A stretch of 64,000 nt of DNA from Aurelia coerulea. Lineage: Eukaryota > Cnidaria > Scyphozoa > Semaeostomeae > Ulmaridae. Below the pieces are notes generated by a model. It made no database searches and had not been told where the DNA came from. It saw nothing but the letters and a program-made list of their open reading frames with translations. Shown piece after piece: positions 33,740 through 45,087 of this stretch. The stretch is taken from the NCBI GenBank assembly GCA_039566865.1, contig CM076959.1, positions 3,641,501-3,705,500 of the forward strand, written 5' to 3'. The translations under genes and the position numbers were made by a program. Positions within the stretch are counted from its first letter, which is position 1; every line of letters starts with the position of its first letter.

Positions 33740-33951
33740 CTGAATGTCAAAAAGTTTGGTACAGTTTTCAGGAATCTCTTGTCAAACAAGGCTTTTCTCA
33801 AATCTGTGTGTGGTTTTGAGCCTTGAACTAAGTATTCCTTATCATTTCGAACCGTTAGCAGGTCTTCGTGCTCACATTTGTTAATGCCCCCTTCAGGGAT
33901 TTCCCATTCATGGCTATCAACTACATGATGAAGAATTCCTCTCCATCTTCC
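33740..33951 (-). pseudogene. Minus-strand gene, exon 6 (last seen)
   Basis: The acceptor TTTCAACAG leads to GRWRGILHHVVDSHEWE, a Cys/His pair (KCEHEDL), then ALFDKRFLKTVPNFLTFR and a donor |gtacag. This 'GILHHV--HEW ... LRK-LFDKRFLK-VP-F--FR' block closes the conserved core of a large uncharacterised transposase-like family that I recall from fish and cnidarians. No following exon is visible before 33480. Confidence 0.55.
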
Positions 33952-34417
33952 CTGTTGAAATGAAAGAGCCCATTGCAGCAAATCAGAGAAGGAAAGCCTT
34001 TCCACTTTATCTATCAAAAAGCTGTATCTACATGACTAAGATCCTTTCTTCTCATTCCTTGCTCTTTCTTGTGCTTGATACAGTACAAACGGCAGATGTA
34101 TTGATTGGTTTCTTGTGATATGAGCCAAGACTAGTCTTTCAACAGCAATTATAGCATTCACAAAATACACTCCCAAACAATAGTTGGATACTTTTGGTAT
34201 GGAAAATCAATTTGGTCTATCAAATGCCCAATCTGGACAAAGCAATATTCTAAGTTGTTGAATGCTATCATTTCTTATATTCAATAAAAAAGCACACACT
34301 GTAGTTGTACTACATCAACAATCCATACACAGACTTACTGTATCTGCAAATATTTTTCTCACATCTGAAAATTTCAGACTCTAAAAATATCAACTAATAT
34401 TTCTACTCTTGTTGGAT

Positions 34418-36835
34418 CATATATCACCGTAGCGCGAGCCTGTAAATTTGAGGTGCCGGTATATCTGAGGTTTGCCGGTAAATATGAGGTGTCGTGGGAC
34501 TACTCAAACACCTGGGTTATTGTTTAAGAAGCCATTCAAATTAAACAATGCAGTATAGAAATCGCTCATGGTACAAGACACATTACTCTTTTGTGGTCAC
34601 CGCTGTTGACCGCTTTTTGTCGGGGGGTAAGGTTGGTAACAGATTTCCGCAATACCTTGGTCCTTGGAATATTTACTCTTCAAAGAACGTTTAGCAATTC
34701 TAGCTAAACAAGATTCAAAATTTGTTTCTTTTAATTTAGAAGCCAAATTAAAATGCATTCTCCAATCCACAGCCGAATTTATATAAATCCTATAAGAGTT
34801 TTTCATACGAAACTCTTATGAGCGCTCAGCTCTCAGATCACTAAAAAAGCAAAACAAAACTTGAGTAGCATAATTTGCATCTTTTTTTCGTAATCTTCAT
34901 ATTTAAAATGAGAGTTGAGAAACGTTTGGAGAATCTTTCACGATATCGATTTACGAAACGGTAGCTTTCACGTTCCTATTTAACGCCTGTCTCAGAACGT
35001 CTCAAAGATTTGAGAAAATTGAAAAATCGACAAACGATATACGAGGAAAGAGAAAAAGAAGCTTAAAAAGATGGGATAAGCTATAAGGTTTCTGAAAAAT
35101 GCCACATGATTTTGCGACGAAAGTGAGTAAGAAACTAAACCAATACTAAGGAAGGGTTGTTAAGTTCTATCTTTCGAAATTTTGAAAGATGTCTCATAAT
35201 TTTATCAAAATTTAAAAACCGCAAATTATACGTAACGAAAATGATTAAAAAATTTAACCCATAGTAAAGAAGGGTTATTAGGTTATATCTTTCGAAAATT
35301 TTGAAGGTTGTCTCATAATTTTATCAAAATTTAAAAATTTATTATTTTACTCGCGAGGTACTTAGTAATATCTAAAGATTGGAAAGGCTTGGAAAGGCTT
35401 GATACTAGGAAACGAGGGACAGTAGTGAGCATGAAGATTGTTATGGAACCTCTAAGAAACTCGCAAGAAACTCTGAGTATCAAAATCTGATAATCTTAAG
35501 AAAGTTTCAGTACTAGCCCAAATTCTTACTTTCTTATGGAAATATATGTACGTACTTACGATAGATTTTATTGCATTCTGCAAAGTAAGGAACATTAGGC
35601 CAACACGTATTTTGATAAGAAATTGCTTACACGTATTTTGATAAGAAACTGCCCATAAGAAAACGCAACTCTCATATCGGCTAAAGATTAACCAACTCCA
35701 GTACTGGGAAAATGTAAGTTAAAAAACTATTTACTTTGATAAAGGAAATCCTTGAAATATTTTTACTTTGCTTTCACTTGTTTCCTGTATCATATAACTC
35801 GTAAGGTACTTGAGTAATGTCTAAACATTAGAAAGGCCTTAATTAAAGACCGTATTTTCAAATGTTCACAAACGCACAGGTAGTGAACGTGAATATTGTT
35901 ATGAAAACTCTGAGAAACTCGTAAGAAACTCTGAGTACTGAAAATATGATATAATTTTAAGAAACTTTCAGTTTTGGGCCAAATTCTTAGTTTCTTTTGT
36001 AAAAAATTAGGGTATATGAAACTCAACTCTAGGATTGCCAAAAACTTGAGAAACTCCGTTTATCACATTTTGACTTGTTTCCTGTATCGTACTAATGAAA
36101 ATTGGAAGGTACCTGTCTGAGTGATGTTTAAACATTGGAAAGGCTTCAAAAACTTCGTTTTGAAAGGTTCAGGAGAAGGCACGGGAAAGTGCACATGAAG
36201 ATTATTATGAAACCTGTAAGAGATTCTGGAAACTCCTAAGAATCTGTAAGAACCTTAGAAACTTATAACTCCGATAATCTTAGTAAACTTTCAGTATTTT
36301 CCCTAATGCTTAAAAACTTCTGAAGAGAATCACACGAAAATATACCGCGGAAAGGAAGAAAAACAGCGCTCGAAAATCATAATCTTCATCAACCCAGATA
36401 CAAAACGGTATTGCAATGGAACGAAGTATTTGAGCAACAAGACAGTTTACTTTCGACTGATAACTTTTAGATGTAGCAAATCCATACCAAAGGAAACCAA
36501 ATGAAATTGGATTCTTCTCAAAGAATTCCTTACGCAGCAAAAATCCTAACCCCTACCCTTCGAAGTTAAATCCTAGCATTTGCTTTCCCGAACGCTGTCA
36601 GAAGGAAAAGATTATATGCGGCAGAAATCCTGAGACGGTTGACCCGACCCCCGGAAAAACCTATTGTTTCCTTTGAAACCAGACCTTGTGTCTCACCTTT
36701 GTCTAATTCACAATAGGTTATGACTACTTGTCGCCTAAGAAGAATACCTTTGATCTTGCCGACCTCATATTTACCGGCAAACCTCAGATATACCGGCGCC
36801 TCAAATTCACCGGCTCGCGCTACGGTGGACTCTCT
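34418..36835. mobile_element. 2.4-kb TIR element in intron, 8-bp target duplication
   Basis: Seventy-bp inverted repeats share CACCGTAGCGCGAGCC and GCCGGTATATCTGAGGTTTG near both ends. TGTTGGAT occurs at 34410-34417 and 36836-36843, each exactly 7 bp outside the conserved TIR core. That suggests an 8-bp target duplication and a hAT-like origin with diverged outermost bases. No transposase is present. The interior carries about three diverged copies of a roughly 400-bp repeat rich in GAAACTC and AGAAACTTTCAG (near 35400, 35850, 36200). Confidence 0.75.
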
Positions 36836-36909
36836 GTTGGATTGGATACATAAATTATTTACAGAAAAATAGCAATTCCTCAAGGTGAAGTTTAAGCTCT
36901 GGTATTTAC

Positions 36910-37114
36910 CATAAACTCTTCATAAGTATTAGACTCTCTCTCTACAACAGAACCAGAAGTGGTTGACAATATCCTTCACCCAAGGAAGAAGTGCAGCATT
37001 CTCTTTAGTCTTTGCAATTTTAGATAGCCTTTTGCTTAAGTTCTTTGCCCCATGCCACACATCATAAGAATGCACTATTTTAGGATGTCTTTCCCCTGCA
37101 GAACATTTAACGTT
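36910..37114 (-). pseudogene. Minus-strand gene, exon 5
   Basis: The acceptor ACTATTCAG leads to NVKCSAGERHPKIVHSYD, VWHGAKNLSKRLSKIAK and LLPWVKDIVNHFWFCC. HSYDVWHGAKNL and HFWFCC are diagnostic for the same family as exon 6. The frame fails after CCRE in a GA-repeat (GAGAGAGAG), which shifts the reading before the donor TTTATG|gtaaat. The next exon follows only after a 2.4-kb inserted element. Confidence 0.6.
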
Positions 37115-38023
37115 CTGAATAGTATGCACAGGCAGGAAGCAGTCAGAACAAACATTAAACAGGTATTCAGCACAATTTATGTCAGTGATTGTAAAATGAT
37201 AATTAGAAGACTTGAGAGATGAAAATAGGTACATTATTGGCAATGCACATCACCCAATGCTGATGTCACAAAAAGCTGAAATACACAAATGGCGTTTCAT
37301 AACTGCCAAGCACACAATGCGATCACAAAATGTTTCTTCAAAAGGTTTTGTAATGAACTTTGGAAACATTCCCAGACTAATGAAAATGAGAAGATTTATT
37401 TGTAAATTACAGTACATCTTATAGCTCGAAAGATGTTTTATGCTTCAAAATGCCTAGTATATCTCCTTCAAAACCTAGAAATGAGAACTGAGGGGCTCCT
37501 CCAGCAATGATTCAATAATTTATTGCTCCTAAAACTGACCTGCATTGCATGCTTACAAAAATTCTCTCACATTTTTTCGTGAATATCTACTGTAGCCTGC
37601 ATCACCAGATGGTATGGAAATGAAATTAAACGAAAATGACGCACAATTTTCATATGGCATGGACTGATGCAGGCTAATGAATATCCAGTCTTTCACTATT
37701 ATAACTTGTGCATAATTGCAGTAAGGGCCATTGTGCCCAAGATTAGGCTCCAAGGGCCATTGTGCCCTCCTATACATTTTGAAACAAAATTTGTCAAGCA
37801 CTAATTACAATTTATAGACATTACAGCACCTTTTAAGTGATGTGATAAAAGGAAACATGTGAAAAAGAGTAGAAATATGCCACAAGGATTTCCTTTATCA
37901 AAATAAAAAGTTTCCTTGGTAATATTCTCCCAACTGGAGTTTATTAATTCTTTTTGCCGCCTGAAAGTTGAGTTTCTTTCGAGCAGTTTCTTTATCGAAA
38001 ATACATGTATTAAGGAAACTCAC

Positions 38024-38305
38024 CAAGAAGTATGACTGGCTTCTGAGCTAATCGCTTGTGATTTGACTTTACTAAATCCTCCCAATATTCTAACACAGCA
38101 GGGAAGACATAAAGTCTTTGGTACCGATAAATGTTGGTTCTCTAGTCATGGAGAGATTCATGTGTTTGGCCAGTAACTTGATTTTACCATAATTATTTCC
38201 TGACAAAACTATTGATGAAATCAGCATGAGATCACCAAGGCGCTTTCCTTTTTTGATAATGGGTTGTGACATCCATTGCTGTACTTTGTGGTTTGATGGG
38301 CATAC
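38024..38305 (-). pseudogene. Minus-strand gene, exon 4 (frameshifted)
   Basis: The acceptor ATTGTACAG leads in phase 0 to VCPSNHKVQQWMSQPIIK, then SSIVLSGNNYGKIKLLAKHM. After about 50 codons the frame must shift to read YRYQRLYVFPAVLEYWEDL and HKRLAQKPVILLG, ending at donor |gtgag. The family has 'CP-GH---W-SQP ... LSGNN--K--L-AK-M ... YRYQRLY--P'. The single-base shift near 38150 marks a pseudogene. The expected next exon (GDGR/DSPGH type) is not visible between 37115 and 38023. Confidence 0.6.
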
Positions 38306-38732
38306 CTGTACAATATAAAAATATATTGTACACAGTTGACAGTCTACACTTTGTCTAATGAAAGAAGGTGCGAAGGGCGTTTTACTAAATGGAGTGACTA
38401 GAAAATTAGCAATACGTAATGTTGCAGATAATCCTGACAAAAAACATTGAGAGATCTACTGTGCAGTTTGATGGCAATTTTTGTGATCTGGCACAGGAAA
38501 ACAAAACAAAAATGAATGACCAGGTGAACTGTAGCTTTGCTGATACAAATTGCAGGTAAATTTCACTGCATCAACAAACACTTTGGACTGCTATTTGCAT
38601 CTGAAATGCATCTTCAACAAAAGCACGTAAAAAGTTGCTTGTTGATTTCTTTCTAAAATGATGCTATACAATCTTACATATTCAAATACAGAACACTTGA
38701 TAGGAAAGGGAAATATATAATTTTTACTTTAC

Positions 38733-39015
38733 CCATTCAATAAGCAGCGCTGTGCCACGGTTTTCCATTTTTACATCTGTGATACTCCTTCCACAATTAT
38801 TACAATGCTTTGGTGGTATAGAGAGTGCCAGGTCTCGCAAGTTGCTCTTATATGCTATAACAGCTTCTTCCTTCACTCCCCCTGTGCCTGATTCGATGCA
38901 TGTTGATAATTGTGAAGGCTTATTGCTACAGTCAGCACTAAAATTGCTTATCACACTTTCATCATAATTACTTGCAATATCAAGATCCACTGGCATAGAT
39001 GCTTTTTCGGATTGT
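38733..39015 (-). CDS. Minus-strand gene, exon 3
   Basis: Acceptor CTTTTCAG, donor GAATGG|gtaaag. The exon enters in phase 2 and leaves in phase 0, consistent with its neighbours. It encodes an acidic linker, then a C-x2-C motif (HCNNCGRSITDV). This small Cys motif precedes the CP-NH motif of exon 4 and may form one zinc site with it. Confidence 0.5.
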
Positions 39016-39191
39016 CTGAAAAGGAATATGAAAATTTATGTCCATGTCCCTAATCAATCAATATGTTCAGGAATTCCTAAAGGAATTCCAAACGAATAAG
39101 AAAACCATTTCCAAAAACAGCCTGACTGCTTTCTTATTCAGTAAAGACACCACATATAAATATCACTAAATGTCAATGAATATCATATTAC

Positions 39192-39386
39192 CTGAATTTA
39201 GAGGGGGTTGAAGTGAGAAATGATCCTTCTTGTTCTGGACCAGATTGCAACAGAAGTACACCACCTGAGTCATGATAGTTTCCTTCTCCACTTTTTTCAA
39301 TTTGCTCTTGTCTTTTCTCAACTACAATAGTCTGCTTCCTAGTGACAACAGGTTCCAAATCTGGGATTGTAAGATCAACATCACAG
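39192..39386 (-). CDS. Minus-strand gene, exon 2
   Basis: A 195-nt exon with acceptor TGTTTTAG and donor AAATTCAG|gtaata; phases match both neighbours. The protein is an acidic, low-complexity linker including CDVDLTIPDLEP. No domain is recognised. Confidence 0.5.
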
Positions 39387-39634
39387 CTAAAACAGAAATA
39401 AAGAATCATCAGACGACAGATGAAGAAATAAAAATTGGCATGCCCCCAAATTGCCTGAACTTGAAGAGTATGGCATATCTGTCAACTTGAAGAATCCACT
39501 TTCTTATCGAGCAGAAAATATCATAATAACAGATAAAATTCAAACAGAACTGTTTGGGCAATAATCCTTCGCATTATTGTGTCGTTACTCGAAAGTCTTG
39601 AGGACAAATAGCAAAATTAATGGTCTAGACCTAC

Positions 39635-39858
39635 CTGTCCATCAGAAATTCGGCCAACTCATAATCGGTTTGAAACTTGTACTTCTGCTTCAGTTTGTTC
39701 CATCTCTCCTTTGCCCTTCCCAAATAAATGCGACTTTGATTCCATTTCTCTGATCTTTTCTTGAGTAACTGACTCCGCTTTTGTGGTGAATACGCCTTGC
39801 GCCCTTTTCTTTTACTTCTACGACCACTGGCACTGCAAGGGTCGATCGAGTCCTCCAT
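39635..39858 (-). CDS. Minus-strand gene, first coding exon
   Basis: It starts at ATG 39858 (MEDSIDPCSASGRRSKRK), continues with a strongly basic stretch, and ends with RIYLGRAKERWNKLKQK and YELAEFLMDR before donor |gtaggt. The 'F-G----RW--LK-----T--E-A-FL-D' motif opens this family of proteins in my recollection, so the start is supported. Upstream sequence is locally GC-richer, as for a promoter. The gene as a whole lacks at least one exon and has two frameshifts downstream. Confidence 0.6.
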
Positions 39859-39952
39859 TTTGAATTTCTATCCACTCGAAAGTAAACAAAAGAAACGAAA
39901 GCCACTGATCGAACCGACTCGACACAACATACCCTGGCCGAGAACTGCGAAG

Positions 39953-39960
39953 TGACGTCA
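39953..39960. promoter_or_regulatory. CRE palindrome TGACGTCA upstream of minus-strand gene
   Basis: A perfect ATF/CREB-type palindrome about 95 bp upstream of the ATG at 39858, in the GC-richer stretch preceding the gene. Its position fits a core-proximal site, but it is only a motif match. Confidence 0.3.
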
Positions 39961-40154
39961 AGCCTTTGTTTCAGCGCAGCCGACCACAAAAAAGTAGGAT
40001 ATCAAAAATATTCTGTCCACTTTTCAAACTGTTCTAACTTTTTGTTGACGTTTTCGTTTTCGTACAGACGAACGAAAGATATTTTCGGATAGTACGAGGC
40101 TCAAAGTTGTACGAAAGAAATTCTCGTTGCAATTTTCGGGAGCCAAAATTTGCG

Positions 40155-40355
40155 TTAGTACCTCTTTAAAGACCATTTTCTGAGCTTCAAAATCAATAAG
40201 TTCCCTGACAGTGGGCCATTTAAGCCCCCTGAATAACTGGTAAAGCAGTAGCATCAAATGGACTGTTGGTGACGAGTTTTGCAGCCCCATTTTGAAGTTT
40301 CTGCAATTTTTCAATGGCAGTCACCCCAGCATTTCCCCAGACAGGACAGGGCCAG
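40155..40355 (-). pseudogene. LINE RT C-terminal fragment (segment B)
   Basis: The minus strand reads CPVWGNAGVTAIEKLQ, LQNGAAKLVTNSPFDA and, after a one-base shift, GLKWPTVRELIDFEAQKMVF. This is the 'LQNRAARV ... LGW-T--ELI ... MVFK' region of CR1/L2-type RTs. It should lie between the segment at 41390-41740 and the segment at 40440-40910, but is found to the left of both. Confidence 0.7.
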
Positions 40356-41389
40356 GTCGAAAACACGGAGCTCTCGGAACTCTCGGATCTCTCGGAACGA
40401 ACCTGTTTCGAGGTTTCCGTGATTTCCGAGAGTTCATTTCATTTCATTTCATTTTTAATTATTTATACACAGTGGCCCCATCAATAAACGACTGCTTTAC
40501 AGGGGGCCGTGTTAAAAAGCTTACAAAATTAACAATACTTTTCTAAAATAACCTAATTACAAGTGATAAAATCTAAAAAATCTAACTAGAATACTTATGA
40601 TAAAAAATTAAAAAGAGTCAAATCAAAACTGGTGAATGGAACGAAAAATCACAATCAAATGTTCAAGCAGAAGGCTGCAGATGATATTTTAGTTGGCATT
40701 TAAACGAATTAAGCGAATTTGCTTGTTTTATATCCAACGGAAGCTGATTCCAAGTTCTAGTGCCACAAAAAGATATCACTTTTTGTCCTTTGCAGGTTGT
40801 CACCCTTGGGATATAGAGATCAGTGGCTGCATTTCGCAAGCTAATATCAATATTTCAGTCAGAATTTTTTGTGAACAAATCAGAAAGATAGCTAGGTGCA
40901 AGTTTCTGTGTTTTCGAGTAAACATAGGCCATACTCGAAAACACGGAAATGCTAAAAATGTACCGTAATGGTGTCATTTAATGCCGTGATTATGATTGTT
41001 CCCACCAATCATTCGACATCCAATCAACTAGGTGCCCGGAGCAGGGGCACGGGCTATAGGGATAATCAAGATAGCAGAAATATGCGTCTTTTTACAGGGA
41101 AACAATGCGTTCCGAGATATTCGAGATGTCCGAAATGTCCGCGTTTTCGAGTGTGCATAGGGTATACTCGAAAACGCTGACATCTCGGAATTCTCAGATA
41201 TCTCGGAATGAGATGTAAATGAATAAGTTAAAGTCGAATCTGAGCGTAAGTTTGATTCATTTCATCGCTTTAGGAGCAAAGCACAATGTTACGACCGTAA
41301 TTGTCCAACTTTCCAGACAAATTACTGAGAACAGAAGGACAGCAGGGTAGAACAGAAGGATACCATTGATGTGCATCAACTGTATGTTT
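40356..41389. repeat. Inverted TCGAAAACACGG/TCTCGGAA repeats
   Basis: Motifs of the type ACTCGAAAACACGGA and TCTCGGAA(C/T)TCTC appear in both orientations at 40358-40432, 40908-40955 and 41100-41215. They bracket LINE segment C, suggesting that a foldback element carried or mobilised it. Confidence 0.5.
40440..40910 (-). pseudogene. LINE RT C-terminus and 3' tail (segment C)
   Basis: The minus strand reads KLAPSYLSDLFTKNSD, a TGA, then ISLRNAATDLYIPRVTT, GTRTWNQLPLDIKQANS. A 3' UTR follows, and the tail is an AAATG repeat (plus strand TTTCA x4 at 40434-40453). Confidence 0.7.
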
Positions 41390-41740
41390 TCGTTAATTGT
41401 GTATTAAAGCAATGCATGGCTCCACTAAACTCTTATACATAGTCTTGACAGTTGAAATAGGAAGGTACTGCTTGGCATAACGAAGCACACCAATACCTCT
41501 ATAGATCTTATTAGTTGTTAGGGCCAATTGAGATGTCCATTTAAGTTGATGGTCAACCTGAACACCAAGGTATTTGACCTCTTTACCAACTTGATATCCT
41601 CGGAACCAATCTTAAGGTGTGGTTTGGTTGAATCAACAGAGTCAATTTTTCGCAGATTCAATTGATATTTTTGGGGCAATTTTTCTCTCTCTTTGGTCAC
41701 TTAGAAACTTTTCAATTTTTTTCACCTTCCACTCTGCTGA
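41390..41740 (-). pseudogene. LINE RT fragment (segment A)
   Basis: The minus strand shows KEREKLPQKYQLNL, LKIGSEDIKLVK and, after frame changes, VQVDHQLKWTSQLA and GVLRYAKQYLPISTVKTMYK. That corresponds to the region just after the YxDD palm of CR1/L2-type LINEs. Confidence 0.65.
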
Positions 41741-41904
41741 ACATTCTTTGGTGTTTTAGGAATGAACGCAGTGTCAGCTGAGCTTGAAGATTCTTCACCT
41801 GAGTTCTCCTCTGTGTCCAAAGTTGTTGCATCCGAGCTTTCACAAAGGCCATCAAACTGAGATTCTTCATTTGAGAAGGCTGGTATACTTGAGTCAATGC
41901 CACC
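41726..41904 (-). CDS. Orphan acidic Ser-rich exon
   Basis: Minus-strand acceptor TTTTCAAG and donor GTGGAAG|gtgaaa enclose 179 open nt. They encode an acidic, Ser/Glu-rich segment (DTEENSGEESSSSADTAF). No partner exon is identified on this strand; a LINE fragment starts immediately downstream. Confidence 0.35.
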
Positions 41905-42324
41905 TTGAAAAGAAAATGCTTTTATTTAATAGAGTATTCACTTTGTTACTCTGAATACCAAAAGCAAGTTGAGTTTATATTTGAAAGAAAGCTAAAAGAA
42001 AATACTCCAACAGTAGTCTTGTAGGCCTTAGTCTAGTCTGAACTTATAAGAGCAAGATCTACCTCAGATTTGTGCGACAGTGAACCTCAATTATCATGGC
42101 ATGTGGTGAGATTTTTCATGGCAGCCAGAAAAACCCTGAAAACCTTTTATGGAGAGCAGACTTTAAATAGGCCTACCTTCAATGCTTCTTGTTGCAGGAG
42201 CACATGCCCAAATATAATTGCAAAGGTCATAGTATGTCATGACAATCCTCCCCCCTTCACTCCTTTTTCCCAGATCAACTGCTTTCTTGTAGTTCTTTCG
42301 TACATTTTTCACCTTTGCTGTAGA

Positions 42325-43810
42325 ACATTGTAAAACACGTCAAATCATGACAGAGCCTACGCTTTCAAATTATTTTAGTCGGTTTTTATGACGAGACTTG
42401 CAATCTCCACGTGCTTAGGCCTAAATGTAAAATTGTTCAAAAACAACAGGTAAATGCATGCGAGTTACTTTATTTGCTCCTAAACCAGCTTGCCTTGGTA
42501 CTTTCTTCCTCCCAAGATACAACAATATCAAGTATCAGACACATTTAATGGCATTTTAGAAAAACTTCGCAAATTATCTATCAGGGGGCCCAATTGATAA
42601 TTTGCGAAGTTTTTCTAAAATGCCATTAAATGTGTCCGATACTTGATATTGTTGTATCTTATGAGGAAGAAAGTACCAAAACAAGCTGGTTTAGTGGCAA
42701 ATACAGTAACTCGCCTGCTTTTGCCTGCTGTTTTTGAACAATTCTACATTTGGGCCTAAGCACGTGGAGATTGCAAGTCTCGTCATAAAAAACCGACTAA
42801 AACAATTTGAAAGCAGAGGCTCGGTCATGATTTGACGTGTTTTACAATGTTCTACAGAGGCACGAGCCTCTCCACTGGTTCTTGTCAATTTCTGGGCCGT
42901 TTTTAAAAAAACTTCGCAAATTATCAATCAGGGGGCCCAATTCAATCAATTGATAATTTGCGAAGTTTTTCTAAAATGCCATTAAATGTGTCCGGTACTT
43001 GATATTGTTGTATCTTATGAGGAAGAAAGTACCAAGGCAAGCTGGTTTAGGAGCAAATAAAGTAACTCGCATGCGTTCGCCTGTTGTTTTCGAACAATTT
43101 TACATTTAGGCCTAAGCACGTGGAGATTGCAAGTCTCGTCATAAAAACGGACTAAAATAATTTGAAAGCGTAGGTTCTGTCATGATTTGACGTGTTTTAC
43201 AATGTTCTACAGAAGCACTAGGCTCTCCCCAGGTTACTGGCAATTTCTGGGCCGTTTTTAAAAAAACTTCGCAAATTATCAATTCGCCCAATTGATAATT
43301 TGCGAAGTTTTTCTAATATGCCATTAAATGTGTCCGATACTTGATATTGTTGTATCTTATGAGGAAGAAAGTACCAAGGCAAGCTGGTTTAGGAGCAAAT
43401 AAAGTAACTCGCATGCGTTTGCCTGTTGTTTTTGAACAATTTTACATTTAGGCCTAAGCACGTGGAGATTGCAAGTCTCGTCATAAAAACCAACTAAAAT
43501 AATTTGAAAGCGTAGGTTCTGTCATGATTTGACGTGTTTTACAATGTTCTACAGAAGCACGAGGCTCTCCCCAGGTTACTGGCAATTTCTGGGCCGTTTT
43601 TAAAAAAACTTCGCAAATTATCAATCAGGGGGCCCAATTGATAATTTGCGAAGTTTTTCTAAAAGTATCCTATTTGTCTCAATTTGCTTAAATTAGTTGT
43701 TTACAATGCATTTGACATTCTCTATACGTGTATCGGATACATCGAAAAAAACTTTGCAAAAACTTTGCAAAGTTTTTGCAAAGTTTTTAAAAACTTCGCA
43801 AATTATCATA
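42325..43810. repeat. Tandem array of inverted-repeat (MITE-like) units
   Basis: One inverted unit (to about 42590) is followed by three direct units that start with TTGATAATTTGCGAAGTTTT at about 42592, 42948 and 43292, and by a partial fourth at about 43637. The period is 344-356 bp. Each unit ends with the inverse (AAAACTTCGCAAATTATCAA), so each looks like a MITE with 24-bp TIRs arranged head to tail, with GGGGGCCCAATT between units. The array closes with a cluster of CAAAAACTTTGCAAAG repeats. Confidence 0.85.
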
Positions 43811-43965
43811 AGCCTTTGATGGCAATGTTCTGAAATGGCACAAGTTCTGCCAATGCTTCGAGCGTGGTGTTCACAACAACAGGTCATTGCCAGATCATCA
43901 GAAGCTGCAATATTTGAAGAACTGCATGAAGGGACCTGCATTTGTGACAATATCCGATTTGGACA

Positions 43966-44894
43966 TGATTTGATTTGATTTGATTTCACATATTTAGGGA
44001 GGGTAGCCCTTCAGCAAGTGCTGATTTTCAAGGGGCCCTCCATCTAACGATACAATACAATAATAATAATATAATACAAAGGAAAGAGAAAACCTATTTA
44101 CAATATGTCAAAGTCTAATTAATCTATTAAAAACAATGTTAGAAATAATGATCAGTGTTGAAATCAATTTACAGGGTATCTAAAATATATTATCTACACA
44201 GCAGTCTACGCTAAATATGGCTCTTGAAGGCATTGACCGAAGATGCCTGTTTAACCTCAGTTGAAAGGCTGTTCCAGCTTTTTGCACCCTTGAATGAAAA
44301 GCATTTTTGTCCATTAGCGGAACTTTTCAAAGGCAGCCTCAAGTCAGTGTTTGTATTTCGTAGGCTACGCTCGGTGCAATCAGCTTTTTTGGTGAAAAGA
44401 TTGCAAAGATAGGTAGGAGCAAGGTCGTTGATGCATTTAAAAACCATTAGTTTCGTCTGTCTATCTATCAGCTCCTTGATCGTGTGCCAACCTAAACTTT
44501 GTATCAAGGGTTTACTTGGAGCATCGAACTGACTATTGGTCACAACACGAGCTGCTCTGTTTTGAAGTCTCTGCAATTGTAAGATGTCGGTGGAATTGCA
44601 GCAACCCCAAACAGAACAACAGTATTGGAAATGAGGCTCCACGATGCTGCTATAGAGAGTCTTCACAACTCCAGCAGGAAGATACTTTTTGGCGTATTTC
44701 AAGAAGCCGATAGCTCGGGAAGCTTTCGCAGTGACTGTTTTTATTTGCTCCTTCCATGTGAGATTTTCGTCGATTTGAACACCTAAGTACTTAGTATTAC
44801 TTGCAACTTCGACTCTAGTCTCGCGAATGGAAGGTTGGAAAGTTTGATTTGAAATCTCTAGATGCTTCTTCTTATGTTTGGTGGTAATTAGCAT
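43966..44894 (-). pseudogene. LINE RT C-terminal region and 3' tail, CR1/L2-type
   Basis: A 227-codon open frame on the minus strand runs from MLITTKHKKKHLEIS through KYLGVQIDENLTWKEQI, FLKYAKKYLPAGVVKTLY, CCSVWGC, LQRLQNRAARVVTN to GAKSWNSLSTEVKQASS. It is the thumb/connection region after the palm; the catalytic motif is not included, so the element is 5' truncated. The tail is an (AAATC)n repeat at 43966-43985. It lies antisense just upstream of the PHD-finger gene. Confidence 0.85.
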
Positions 44895-45022
44895 AGAATG
44901 GGTTTTAGTTACGTTGAAAAAAAAGTTCTAGTCCGAAACTAGTTTCTGCATTTATCTTTGATATGCTACAAATGAAGGCAAATGTCGAAATTACCACTTT
45001 TCAAATGACTCTTTGATTTCAG

Positions 45023-45087
45023 CTGTAACGGAAGAAATTAAGTTTCCGGAGGTGGAACATGTAGCAGAAACACCAGTAAGCATAAAG
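45023..45087 (+). CDS. PHD gene, first visible exon
   Basis: Acceptor TTTGATTTCAG; open frame VTEEIKFPEVEHVAETPV; donor ATAAAG|gtattc. Ends in phase 0. An earlier donor-like CCA|gtaagc at 45074-45079 could give a shorter, also in-frame form. Confidence 0.5.
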
